NCBI GenBank assembly: GCA_964417785.1
Contig: CAYQJO010000007.1
Coordinates: 1-43,239, forward strand
DNA: 43,239 bases
Reading direction: 5' to 3'
DNA from: DAOTUL01 sp034437435
Lineage (GTDB): Bacteria > Chloroflexota > Anaerolineae > Aggregatilineales > Phototrophicaceae
This document shows, in pieces, positions 1 to 7,694 of this stretch. Position 1 is the stretch's first letter; each line of letters begins with the position of its first letter. Under the pieces are notes generated by a model, which searched no databases, was not told the DNA's origin, and saw only the letters and a list, made by a program, of their open reading frames with translations. The position numbers and the translations under genes were made by a program.

Positions 1-21
1 TACACGACGCTCTTCCGATCT
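1..21 (+). other. Illumina TruSeq adapter remnant (artefact)
   Basis: The first 21 bases match the 3' end of the Illumina TruSeq universal adapter/read-1 primer site, which ends in GCTCTTCCGATCT. From base 22 onward an ABC ATPase reading frame runs on the minus strand without interruption, so the junction between artefact and genome lies at 21/22. This is untrimmed library adapter at a contig end, not biology. It truncates the ATPase gene artificially. Confidence 0.96.
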
Positions 22-642
22 GTCGAAGTAATCCTCGACGGTTTGCAGGTCATGGTGTACGACCAGCACGGTCCTGCTGCGCTGGCGCAGTTCGCGCAGA
101 ATGGCGACGATGGCGCGTTCAGTCACGGCATCGACGGCGGCGAACGGTTCATCCATGAAGTAAATCTGTGCGTCCTGGACCAGTGCCCGTGCCAGGAAAG
201 TACGCTGCTGCTGGCCGCCGGAAAGCTGGCTGATCTGACGTTCGGCGAAGTCGGCCATGCCGACCTGATCGAGTGCGTGCAGGGCCAGTTCGCGCTCCTT
301 GCGGCCCGGACGCCGGAACCAGCCGAGTTTGCCATAGAGGCCCATCGTCACCACGTCGATGACCGAGGTGGGGAAGTCCCAATCGACACTGCCGCGCTGC
401 GGTACATATCCAACCAGTGACCGCACCTGCTCGTAGGGCTTGCCGTAGAAACGTACCGTCCCGGCAGTGCGAGGGATCAGGTTCAGCACGGCTTTGATGA
501 ATGTGCTTTTCCCGGCTCCGTTGGGACCGACGATTGCCATCAAGACCCCCTCTGGGACATCAAGGTCGATGTCCCAGAGGGCCGGTTTGCTGTTGTAGGC
601 GACGGTCAGATCGTCTACGCTTAAAGCAATGGGCGTGTCCAC
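22..642 (-). CDS. Zn/Mn ABC transporter ATP-binding protein (3' truncated)
   Basis: This is the ATPase subunit of a TroA/ZnuA-type metal importer, and powers Zn2+ or Mn2+ uptake at the inner face of the membrane. Translation from a GTG at 642 gives 207 of about 250 expected residues. It shows Walker A GPNGAGKS at residues 39-46, a Q-loop in the motif VPQRGSVDWDFP that is characteristic of the Mn/Zn-type ATPases, the signature LSGGQQQR, Walker B QIYFMDEP and the H-loop in VVHHD. The C-terminus is lost at the adapter junction. The GTG lies 3 bases after the stop of the binding-protein gene, so the two are co-transcribed and probably translationally coupled. No ATG fits upstream of Walker A, and no clear Shine-Dalgarno is seen. 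The permease subunit is expected just beyond the window edge. Metal preference cannot be fixed from the ATPase alone. Confidence 0.93.
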
Positions 643-645
643 CGG

Positions 646-1659
646 TTAGCAATCTACGTTGAGCAGGTCGTCGGGCGGGATCGGTTCCAGGTCTTCCGGC
701 CATTCGGGGATTTCGACCTCGACGCCGGCGCACTGGTACGATTGCAGCACGGTGTAGACGTTCTCACCGATCATACCTATATAAGTACCGCCGAAGGTGC
801 CGGGTTCGCCCATTGCATCGGAGTAGAGTTCGCGCACACCGATGCGCAGCGAACCACCCGCATCCTCGACCGCTTCTACGACGGCCTCAACGGTATACGG
901 CGGCAGGCTGCTCTCGACAAAGATCACGGGGATGTCGTTTCCCAGGACGAAATCGACCATTTCCTGAATATCACCGACACCGGCTTCGTCTTCTGTGCTG
1001 ATGCCCTGAATAGCAGCCTGTCGCCAGCCAAATGCGGCTCCGAAATACTGGAATGCATCATGCGAGGTCACCATATAGCGCTGGGTACCGGGTACAGCCC
1101 GCATACCTTCGTCGGCCCACGCATAAATCAGTTGTAGTTGTTCGGCATAGGCCTCGGCATTCGCAAGGTAGGTGTCAGCATTATTCGGGTCCAGTTCACG
1201 GAGTTCGTCTGCCAGTTCCAGGACGGTGAGTTCCCAGTTGCGCGGATCAAACCAGAAATGCGGATCGTCCACATTGAGCAGGTCGTCGGAAAGATCAAAA
1301 CCGCCGACGATGAATCCCGCGTCTTTCACCGGCTGACCCAGGGCGAAGGTCGTCATACCCTGCTCGCTGAGGGCTGTAAAAACCGCATCGAACTGGCCTT
1401 CGAGATGCAAGCCGCTGTAAATCACCATATCGGCCTCGTTCATGGCGGTGATGTCGGCCTCGGTCGGTTGGTACAGATGGGGGTCCACTCCGCTACCCAT
1501 CAACGCCGTGATAAAGACACCTTCCGCGCCATCCGCCAGGATATGGGCGATGTCGGCGGCCTGGGTGGTGGTGGCGACGATATTCAGTTCTTCGTCCTGG
1601 GCGGCCACTGCGGGAATCAGTGCCACGATGATTAGAAACGAGAGCAGCACTTGTCTCAT
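646..1659 (-). CDS. Zn/Mn ABC transporter substrate-binding protein, TroA/ZnuA type
   Basis: This is an exported metal-binding protein of cluster A-I, which captures Zn2+ or Mn2+ for the adjacent ABC importer. The start at 1659 is preferred over an upstream in-frame ATG at 1719. It follows a strong AGAAGGAG Shine-Dalgarno and begins directly with a Sec signal (residues 1-20, cleavage after AVAA); the longer start would overlap the putative operator. Of 337 residues, four align with the metal ligands of TroA: H61 (VDPHLYQPT), H134 (DDPHFWFDP), H200 (TSHDAFQYF) and D281 (LYSDAMG). The His3-Asp set matches TroA, which binds both Zn and Mn. PsaA-like Mn proteins have Glu at the third position, so this leans toward Zn or mixed use. 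There is no His-rich loop. The signal peptide lacks a lipobox, which is unusual for a binding protein outside Gram-negative bacteria. A DtxR/MntR-like palindrome upstream suggests metal-dependent repression. Confidence 0.92.
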   Translation of the reverse strand: MRQVLLSFLIIVALIPAVAAQDEELNIVATTTQAADIAHILADGAEGVFITALMGSGVDPHLYQPTEADITAMNEADMVIYSGLHLEGQFDAVFTALSEQGMTTFALGQPVKDAGFIVGGFDLSDDLLNVDDPHFWFDPRNWELTVLELADELRELDPNNADTYLANAEAYAEQLQLIYAWADEGMRAVPGTQRYMVTSHDAFQYFGAAFGWRQAAIQGISTEDEAGVGDIQEMVDFVLGNDIPVIFVESSLPPYTVEAVVEAVEDAGGSLRIGVRELYSDAMGEPGTFGGTYIGMIGENVYTVLQSYQCAGVEVEIPEWPEDLEPIPPDDLLNVDC

Positions 1660-1690
1660 ACGAACTCCTTCTGATTGTTTGGGATAATGA

Positions 1691-1739
1691 AGTATACTTG
1701 TCGGTTTGCTGCCGTTCATTTTTTAGATTAAACTAAAAA
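1691..1739 (-). promoter_or_regulatory. Metal-responsive operator and promoter of the Zn/Mn uptake genes
   Basis: Positions 1720-1726 (TTTTTAG) and 1733-1739 (CTAAAAA) form perfect arms around the centre ATTAAA, giving 9 of 10 matching pairs. The pattern TTTAG-n-TTAA-n-CTAAA is that of DtxR/MntR-family operators. It lies just upstream of a candidate -10 TATACT (minus strand, 1691-1696) with a poor -35. This places it where a metal-loaded repressor would block transcription of the binding-protein and ATPase genes. The palindrome is seen directly; the regulator identity is inferred. Confidence 0.55.
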
Positions 1740-1797
1740 TAGCGCGGCTGACGAGATTTGTCAAGCCGACTCAGCAGATTCTTATCCGTGATGGAGT

Positions 1798-3042
1798 CTA
1801 ATGAGTCATGTCGTAAATCGCCTTGTAGAGGGTCAGGCGCAGTTTCCTGAACGAGAAGTGTTCCAGTCCCACATCGTAGTTGTGAGTGGTCATCTCGTCG
1901 CGGAACCTGGCGTTGTCAATCGCTTCACGGGTTTGCCGGATGACTTCATCAGTGATGTCGTGATAGAACTCGACCGCTTTCACCCCGCACGGTTGGATGT
2001 CGGCCACATATGCCGGGTAGCGATGCACGACCACCGGCTTGCGGAAGTAAAAGGTCTCGATCAGGGCGTTACCGAAGCCCTCGTAGACGCTAGGATAGGT
2101 GATAAGATGAGCATGTGGGTAGATGTCCCATAGACTATAGACCTTGTGACCATCCCGTTCCCCGCGTTGTGCGCCGACATAGTTGCCGATGAACTTGTAG
2201 CGGATGCCGGAACGCTCGGCTTCCTCGAACAACCAGCGACCATAACCGCCGGGTTCGTCACCCTCATAGCCCGTCACCAGGAAGATCAGCCGGTCATCGT
2301 CCAGCTTGCGCATCAGTTCGATGGCTTTTTCAATCGCCTTGCGCCGGATGATGCGGGTGGGCTGCAACACGATGAGATCGTCCTCGCTGATGCCAAGCTC
2401 CTGCCGGAAGGTCATGGCATAGTCATCTGGTTCAGGCGGATCGATCTCGAAGTCGAAGACATTCGGCAGATAGTAGGAGTCGATGCCGCGCCATGCTTTC
2501 AGGCGGCGCTGCATGACTGTACTGATGACCATGTGGTGGATGGTCTTGAGGTCGGGTGGAAACGCTTCGTCCAGAATATCCTGGATGTCGTTGCTGATGA
2601 AGCGCTCGCGTTCCCAGTAGAAGTCGTGATGGTGGCACAGGGTTTTGATCTGGGTGCGCTTGACCACATCCGCAATCGCCACACCCAGCGGGATGTTCAT
2701 GGGGATGGTCGAAGCGTTCTGCGGGACCAGCACATCAATGTTGAAGGTCTGGATAAAATCTTGCAGGATTTGCCGGATCACATCGGCATAGTCATAAATG
2801 CGGCGGAACATGGTCGGTTCCGGTTCGGAGGCACGGAAGACTTCATCGTGAATCTCTTTGGCGATGGGGTCGAAGAAGTGCATGGACGCGACCTGCCAAC
2901 CCGGTTTGGCGTCGCCGTCTAACTGGCCGGCGCAGTAAAAACACTCGTGGCCCATTTCTTCCAGAACACTGACAATTTTCGCGGTTTCCAGGCTGACTCC
3001 GTCCACACCGGCCAACCGGGTTGATACAAATCCAAAATTCAT
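1798..3042 (-). CDS. GT4-family glycosyltransferase
   Basis: This is a cytoplasmic GT-B fold glycosyltransferase of 414 residues that should move a sugar from a nucleotide-sugar donor to an unknown acceptor. The N-terminal domain opens with FVSTRLAGVDGVSLETAK, the glycine-rich donor/acceptor loop usual in GT4 enzymes. The C-terminal Rossmann domain begins near LQPTRIIRRKAIEKAIEL and carries the E-x7-E retaining-GT4 signature in YEGFGNALIE around residue 320. ATG 3042 was chosen because AAGGGA lies 9 bases ahead; the longer frame would begin at a TTG (3063) with no ribosome site and would place that SD inside the coding region. The gene is transcribed away from the HD-domain gene across a 101-bp AT-rich gap. 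No sugar or lipid pathway neighbours identify the substrate. Confidence 0.85.
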   Translation of the reverse strand: MNFGFVSTRLAGVDGVSLETAKIVSVLEEMGHECFYCAGQLDGDAKPGWQVASMHFFDPIAKEIHDEVFRASEPEPTMFRRIYDYADVIRQILQDFIQTFNIDVLVPQNASTIPMNIPLGVAIADVVKRTQIKTLCHHHDFYWERERFISNDIQDILDEAFPPDLKTIHHMVISTVMQRRLKAWRGIDSYYLPNVFDFEIDPPEPDDYAMTFRQELGISEDDLIVLQPTRIIRRKAIEKAIELMRKLDDDRLIFLVTGYEGDEPGGYGRWLFEEAERSGIRYKFIGNYVGAQRGERDGHKVYSLWDIYPHAHLITYPSVYEGFGNALIETFYFRKPVVVHRYPAYVADIQPCGVKAVEFYHDITDEVIRQTREAIDNARFRDEMTTHNYDVGLEHFSFRKLRLTLYKAIYDMTH

Positions 3043-3108
3043 GCGAAAAAATCCCTTCTTCAAACAGGCCCATTTACTATCATATCAGCACGAAAAAGAT
3101 TTTGCATT

Positions 3109-3114
3109 TATAAT
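3109..3114 (+). promoter_or_regulatory. Candidate -10 box of the HD-domain gene
   Basis: A perfect TATAAT lies 30 bases before the chosen start of the HD-domain gene in the divergent gap. No convincing -35 sits 16-18 bases upstream, so the assignment rests on the hexamer and its position. On the other strand TATGAT near 3080 could serve the glycosyltransferase. Confidence 0.35.
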
Positions 3115-3143
3115 GAGTCAATGTGATGCATCGAGGAAGCCTG

Positions 3144-3746
3144 ATGGATGGACCAAATTTCGAGGCGGCCCGTAATTATGCGTTGGAGCGCCTGGAGACC
3201 GAATTGCCGGATGACCTGTCTTATCACAGCCTGTCCCATACGCGAGATGATGTCGTACCCGCTGCCGACCGTCTGGCGGAGTTAGAAGGTATCAACGGTG
3301 AGGAGCGTATCTTACTGCTGACAGCAGCCTGGTATCATGACATCGGGTTTATCGAACGCTATCCCAACAATGAGATGATCGGCGCTCGCATCGCGGAAGA
3401 GAATCTGCTGCGTTTTGGTTATACACCGGAGCAGATACAGATGGTCAAAGACCTCATCATGGCGACCTGTATGCCGCAGCAGCCGCACAACCGGTTGCAG
3501 AAGATCATCGCTGACGCCGACATGGACTCGCTGGGGCGTGAGGATTTCTTCGTCATCAGCGACAATCTGCGTGTCGAGATGGCGGTGCGGGGTGAAGTCT
3601 ATGCCGCCGAGGACTGGTACCAGAAAGAGTTTGATTTTCTCAAGAGCCATCGCTACTTTACCGCTGCGGCCCGCCAGTTGAGAGATGCTGGCAAAGAGCG
3701 CAATATTCAGGTTTTCGCGGACTTACTCGAAACCCAGCGACGGTAG
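3144..3746 (+). CDS. HD-domain phosphohydrolase-like protein
   Basis: This is a 200-residue soluble protein with the metal-binding pattern of the HD superfamily: H28/H32 (YHSLSH), the H65-D66 doublet in AAWYHDIGF, and a distal Asp in ADADMDSLG near residue 126. Such proteins hydrolyse phosphate esters, often of nucleotides or signalling molecules, using one or two divalent metals; this substrate is unknown. ATG 3144 is preferred over 3123 because GAGGAAG lies 5 bases upstream. The C-terminal part is charged and helical with no second domain. Its stop codon lies inside the 3' end of the convergent iron ABC ATPase gene (24-bp overlap), so antisense transcription is likely at the junction. Confidence 0.85.
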   Translation: MDGPNFEAARNYALERLETELPDDLSYHSLSHTRDDVVPAADRLAELEGINGEERILLLTAAWYHDIGFIERYPNNEMIGARIAEENLLRFGYTPEQIQMVKDLIMATCMPQQPHNRLQKIIADADMDSLGREDFFVISDNLRVEMAVRGEVYAAEDWYQKEFDFLKSHRYFTAAARQLRDAGKERNIQVFADLLETQRR

Positions 3747-4751
3747 AACGTGGGCTTGCCCGCGCACCGTGACCCGGACCGGTGTCCCGACCTGTATGGA
3801 TGGGTCGGCCCAGGTCCGAACCTGGATGACGGTTCCGCCATTCAGGCAGACTTCCACCATTTGATCGTGACCATAGAAGCTGATGTCGTTGATGCGGCCC
3901 GCCCCGTCGGGATCGGTTTCCAGCATGAGCGCTTCCGGGCGTAACATCACCTGCACCGGACCCTGTGCCGGTTCCACCAGCGGCAGTTTACCCAACACAC
4001 AGACAACCCGGTCGCCCTGTGCCTCACCGGCGAGCAAATTGACCTCACCCAGAAAATCGGCCACCTGAAGACTGATCGGACGCAGATAGATCGTCTGTGG
4101 TGTACCCTGTTGCAGCAGGCGACCGCTGTCCATGACGACGATCCGGTCGCCCAGGTTGAGGGCTTCTTCCTGGTCGTGGGTGACGAAAACGGCAGTGGTC
4201 CCGGCGGCCTTCAATATCCGGCGGACCTCGGTGCGCATGTCACGGCGCAGGGCCGCGTCCAGGTTGGAGAACGGCTCATCGAGCAGGACAATTCCCGGTT
4301 CCGCGACCAGTGCTCGTGCCAGCGCCACCCGCTGCTGCTGCCCACCGGATAGCTCATGGGGGTAGCGGCGGCCCAGGTCTGGCAGTCCCACCAGCGCCAG
4401 CATCTCCTTGATGCGTCGTCGTCGTTCATTGCGGTCGATGTGGTGGAGCGGGAAAGCGACATTGGCCTCGACGGTCAGATGCGGAAAGAGCGCGTAATCC
4501 TGGAAGACCATGCCAGCGGCCCGTGTTTCCGGCGGTATCCAGACCCCGTTACCGGCGACCTGCCGCCCATCCAGCCAGAGCGTACCCCGGTCGGGTTTTT
4601 CCAGACCGGCCAGCAGGCGCAAGGTGGTGGTCTTCCCACAGCCGCTTGGTCCGAGCAGCACCACAATTTCACCGCGTTCAGCCACGAAGGACACATCATC
4701 AACGGCGATCACATCGGCATAACGCTTCGTCACTGACTCAAGTTGCAGCAT
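3723..4751 (-). CDS. fbpC: Ferric iron ABC transporter ATP-binding protein
   Basis: This is the cytoplasmic ATPase of a ferric-iron importer, with 342 residues in two parts. The nucleotide-binding domain has Walker A GPSGCGKT (34-41), Q-loop Q84, signature LSGGQ (134-138), Walker B VLLDEP (155-160) and H-loop H192. From about residue 230 a regulatory region of TOBE/MOI type follows, ending in VRVTVRGQAHVLPSLGFE. The fold alone also fits PotA, CysA or thiamine ATPases. The iron assignment comes from the preceding permease and binding protein. Its ATG overlaps the permease stop by 14 bp, indicating translational coupling. The 3' end overlaps the convergent HD-domain gene by 24 bp. Confidence 0.9.
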   Translation of the reverse strand: MLQLESVTKRYADVIAVDDVSFVAERGEIVVLLGPSGCGKTTTLRLLAGLEKPDRGTLWLDGRQVAGNGVWIPPETRAAGMVFQDYALFPHLTVEANVAFPLHHIDRNERRRRIKEMLALVGLPDLGRRYPHELSGGQQQRVALARALVAEPGIVLLDEPFSNLDAALRRDMRTEVRRILKAAGTTAVFVTHDQEEALNLGDRIVVMDSGRLLQQGTPQTIYLRPISLQVADFLGEVNLLAGEAQGDRVVCVLGKLPLVEPAQGPVQVMLRPEALMLETDPDGAGRINDISFYGHDQMVEVCLNGGTVIQVRTWADPSIQVGTPVRVTVRGQAHVLPSLGFE

Positions 4752-6402
4752 GGTTGTCTCCCACGCGCATCAGGATAAACACCGGAATCAGACCAACAAC
4801 GACAATGGTCAGCGCCGGAATCGCGGCTGCCTGCCAGAAGGACTCCATCGCCAGGAAGTAAGCCCACAGCGCCAGTGTATCCATGCCGAAGGGTCGCAGC
4901 AGCAGTGTCGCTGGCAGCTCTTTCATTACATCGACAAAGACCAGAATCGCGCCAGCCGCCATGCCGGTGCGCACCAGCGGAAAATGCACCCGCCGCAGCA
5001 CGCGCAACGATCCCGCACCCATCGTGCGGGCGGCCTGTTCCATGTTGGGCGTGATCTTCTCCATACTCGATTCCACGCTGTTGAACCCGACTGCCATGAA
5101 GCGGACGATATAGGCATAGGTCAGGGCGGCAATGGTGCCGGTGAGCAAATAGCGCGGGTCGTTCCAGCCCAGGTGATTCTCCGCGAAGGTGGTCACGGCA
5201 CCGTCAATGGGATTGACGAAAACCAGCACGCCAGCGGCGATGACCGCGCCGGGCATGGCATAACCGAGTGTGACCAGCCGTGCCAGCCAGCGTGCCGGAC
5301 GGCGCACCGCCTGACGCCGCGCACCGAAAGCGATCACCAGGGCCAGCATCACCACCGACCCGGCGGCCACACTCGCCAGCGTGACGGAATTGCGGATGTA
5401 ATCCCCGTAGACCGCCTGCCACTGGCCGACCGAACTGGACTGCACTTCCTCAGCCCCCCACAGGACCAACTGTGTGACCGGCAGGATGAAGGCGACTCCG
5501 ATCAGCAGGCTACACGCGCCGGTTGCCATCCATTTTTGCCAGCCGGTCAAAGGCAGGCGTGCCGGACGGCGGCCCCGTCCCCCCTGCTGGTAGTAACGGG
5601 CGCGTCCGCGCAGCAGCCGTTCCAGCAGAATGAAGCCGAGGGCCACGAACAGCAGCATGGAGGCCAGTTCGGTCGCCGGACCGCTGTCGAACTCGACGTT
5701 CCACAAGACGACGACCCGCTCGCTCAGCGTCGGATAGCCGAAAAAGCTGACAGTGCCGTAATCGGTGAGGGCTTCCATCATCGCCAGGATGGTCCCGGCG
5801 GCTATCGACGGACGTGCCAGTGGCAATATCAGCCTGATAAAGGTCTGCCAGCGAGTGTAACCCATGACCTGGGCCGCTTCAAATGTGCTGGCGGCCTGCT
5901 CGCGGAAGGCGGCCCGTGCCAGGATATAGACATACGGGTAAAGGACCAGCGTCAACACCAGGATCAACCCGCCGGCGGAGTGGATGGCCGGGAACCAATC
6001 GCTGCTGCCGAACCACAGGCGCAGTTGTGTCTGGACGGGACCGGCGTATTCAAACAGGGCAACGAAAATGAAGCCCATGATGAAGCCAGGAACAGCCAAT
6101 GGCAGCAGCAGCGCATGGTCGAACCAGCGGCGGCCTGGAAACTGGTAGGCTGTCACCAGCCAGGCTGAGCCAGCGCCGATCAGTGATGTGCCGACGCCCA
6201 CCCCCAGCACGAGGGTGAGCGTGTTGCGCAGCGCACGCGGCAAAAAGGTATTCCACATGCGCTGCCACAATTCTGGCGTCGGTGTGAATAACTCCACCAC
6301 CAGCAGCCCGATGGGGATGAGGACGGCGAGGGTGATGGCGACCGGCAGCAGACGCGGCAGCCAGATGCGCGGCGTCTGCGTGACGGTGGTCAGCATGGGC
6401 AT
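4738..6402 (-). CDS. fbpB: Ferric iron ABC transporter permease (two fused domains)
   Basis: This is the membrane channel of the Fe3+ importer. Its 554 residues contain two homologous BPD_transp domains in one chain, as in FbpB, SfuB and ThiP. Hydrophobic segments run throughout. Two EAA loops dock the ATPase: FEAAQVMGYTRWQTFIRLIL at about 174-193 and a second around 455-480 (MEQAARTMGAG). The C-terminal DVMKELPATLLLRPFG is a strong FbpB-type motif. A soluble linker of about 30 residues rich in Arg and Gly joins the halves (about 265-295). It starts 3 bases after the binding-protein stop; ATG 6396 is an alternative two codons in. Because one gene makes both domains, a single copy forms the pore with an ATPase dimer. 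Confidence 0.92.
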   Translation of the reverse strand: MPMLTTVTQTPRIWLPRLLPVAITLAVLIPIGLLVVELFTPTPELWQRMWNTFLPRALRNTLTLVLGVGVGTSLIGAGSAWLVTAYQFPGRRWFDHALLLPLAVPGFIMGFIFVALFEYAGPVQTQLRLWFGSSDWFPAIHSAGGLILVLTLVLYPYVYILARAAFREQAASTFEAAQVMGYTRWQTFIRLILPLARPSIAAGTILAMMEALTDYGTVSFFGYPTLSERVVVLWNVEFDSGPATELASMLLFVALGFILLERLLRGRARYYQQGGRGRRPARLPLTGWQKWMATGACSLLIGVAFILPVTQLVLWGAEEVQSSSVGQWQAVYGDYIRNSVTLASVAAGSVVMLALVIAFGARRQAVRRPARWLARLVTLGYAMPGAVIAAGVLVFVNPIDGAVTTFAENHLGWNDPRYLLTGTIAALTYAYIVRFMAVGFNSVESSMEKITPNMEQAARTMGAGSLRVLRRVHFPLVRTGMAAGAILVFVDVMKELPATLLLRPFGMDTLALWAYFLAMESFWQAAAIPALTIVVVGLIPVFILMRVGDNHAAT

Positions 6403-6405
6403 GCT

Positions 6406-7485
6406 TTAGTTCTCGCTAAAGCCGAAGTCGGCTTCGGTCAGAATATCGACAGCGGCTTGCTGCAAGCTGCCATATTCCCACAGTGGATAGCCCAGGTCCA
6501 GTTCGACCGGCCCCAAAGCGGCCACTGTCTCGTTAATTTCCGCTTCCGGATTGGTGGGGAATTCGTAGTTGCTGCCGGGGAAACCCACTTCGCTGCCGGA
6601 CTGCCCCTGCAACCCGCTCATCCATTCCAGGAAGGCGACGGCGTTATCGTAGTTGGCGGCGTTTACCACCACACCGGCACCGTTGATATTGTAGAATGCA
6701 CCGGTAGTATCCTGGTTGAGCCATTTGAGGACCACCGATTCAGCCAGAGCCACCTCGTCAGCGTCGGCGCTGTCGCGGAGACGGGCGACATAATAGTGGT
6801 TGACCACTGCCAGATCGCATTCGCCAGCGGCGACGGCCTCGATCTGACGGGTATCACTGTTGATGTAGCGGGTGGTGTTGCGTGTCCAGCCTTCAACCAC
6901 TGCCTGTGCTTCTTCTTCGCCCAGGTTGTGAATCAGACTGCTGACCAGCGACACAGTGTAGATGTGGGAGGCCGGGCGCATACACAGCCGTCCCTCAAAG
7001 ACCGGGTTGGCAACATCGGCGTAGGTTTCCAGTAGGGCGACCTCTTCTTCGGTCAGGCCGTGTTCGCCGTCAAAGGGATAGTAGACGACCGTGCGTACCC
7101 GCTGGCTCATGCCGTACCAGTGTCCGTCGGGGTCGCGCTGGTCTTCGGGGATATTGGCTGAGAGAATCTCACTCTCCACCGGTTGGAGCAGACCGCGCTC
7201 GGTCGCGAGCGACAGCACACCGGCGTCGATTGCCAGGAACACATCGGCTACGCTGCGGTTGCCGCGCTCGACATCAGCGCTCAACCGACCGAGCAGGTCA
7301 CGCGGCGTACCTGACGACACCCGGACTTCGATTCCCGTCGCCATCTGGAATTCCACGAAGGGGGCTTCCATCGCGCCATAATGGCGTGAGGAATAGATGT
7401 TCAACACACCGGCATCATCCTGTGCTGTGAGCGGTGCAATCGCCAGCAGTGCGAATATCAGCAGAACCATTAACTTACGCATCAT
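6406..7485 (-). CDS. Ferric iron ABC transporter substrate-binding protein, FutA/FbpA type
   Basis: This is an exported iron-binding protein of 359 residues. A Sec signal ends near LTAQ (residues 18-21) and has no lipobox Cys. The mature start runs into YSSRHY (31-36), the hallmark of FutA/FbpA-type ferric-binding proteins. The tandem tyrosines Y231-Y232 in NHYYVARL match the Tyr ligands that hold Fe3+ in this family. The chain is a type II periplasmic-binding fold of normal length. It is first in a tight three-gene operon with the permease and ATPase. Two adjacent ATGs (7485, 7482) follow GAAAGG; the second has better spacing, which makes a one-residue difference. Confidence 0.92.
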   Translation of the reverse strand: MMRKLMVLLIFALLAIAPLTAQDDAGVLNIYSSRHYGAMEAPFVEFQMATGIEVRVSSGTPRDLLGRLSADVERGNRSVADVFLAIDAGVLSLATERGLLQPVESEILSANIPEDQRDPDGHWYGMSQRVRTVVYYPFDGEHGLTEEEVALLETYADVANPVFEGRLCMRPASHIYTVSLVSSLIHNLGEEEAQAVVEGWTRNTTRYINSDTRQIEAVAAGECDLAVVNHYYVARLRDSADADEVALAESVVLKWLNQDTTGAFYNINGAGVVVNAANYDNAVAFLEWMSGLQGQSGSEVGFPGSNYEFPTNPEAEINETVAALGPVELDLGYPLWEYGSLQQAAVDILTEADFGFSEN

Positions 7486-7518
7486 AAACCTTTCAACGTT
7501 CAGAGTTGTTTAGCCTTT

Positions 7519-7547
7519 ATTATGATGATGTTCATCTCTAATTTCCA
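7519..7547 (-). promoter_or_regulatory. Candidate promoter with palindrome, iron importer operon
   Basis: On the minus strand a -35-like TGGAAA (7542-7547) and a -10 CATAAT (7519-7524) are separated by exactly 17 bases. The palindrome GATGA-TGT-TCATC (7524-7536) overlaps the -10 and spacer, where a repressor would act. It does not match a canonical Fur box, nor the DtxR-like box at 1720. The regulator is unknown. Confidence 0.35.
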
Positions 7548-7645
7548 CGCATGCCGTCAAGTCTGCGTTTGCACATTGCGAAGTACCAATGCACGAATGG
7601 TTTGCTTTTGAATTGAAGTGATAAAAGTCCCACGAGCTACTCCGG

Positions 7646-7673
7646 TTAAAAACGGGTTAAGGCTGTGTATAAT
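7646..7673 (+). promoter_or_regulatory. Candidate promoter of the GH2 gene
   Basis: A perfect TATAAT at 7668-7673 is preceded at 16 bases by TTAAAA (7646-7651). It lies 22 bases ahead of the GH2 start. An in-frame GTG at 7665 overlaps this -10 box, which argues that translation begins at 7695 instead. Confidence 0.5.
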
Positions 7674-7694
7674 GGGGATACGGGAGGACACAGA

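Noticed and set aside
4750..6168. 472-residue plus-strand open frame opposite the iron permease
   Set aside because: It is the antisense of a clear FbpB gene. The translation is rich in His, Gln and Arg with no domain, as expected from a GC-rich shadow.
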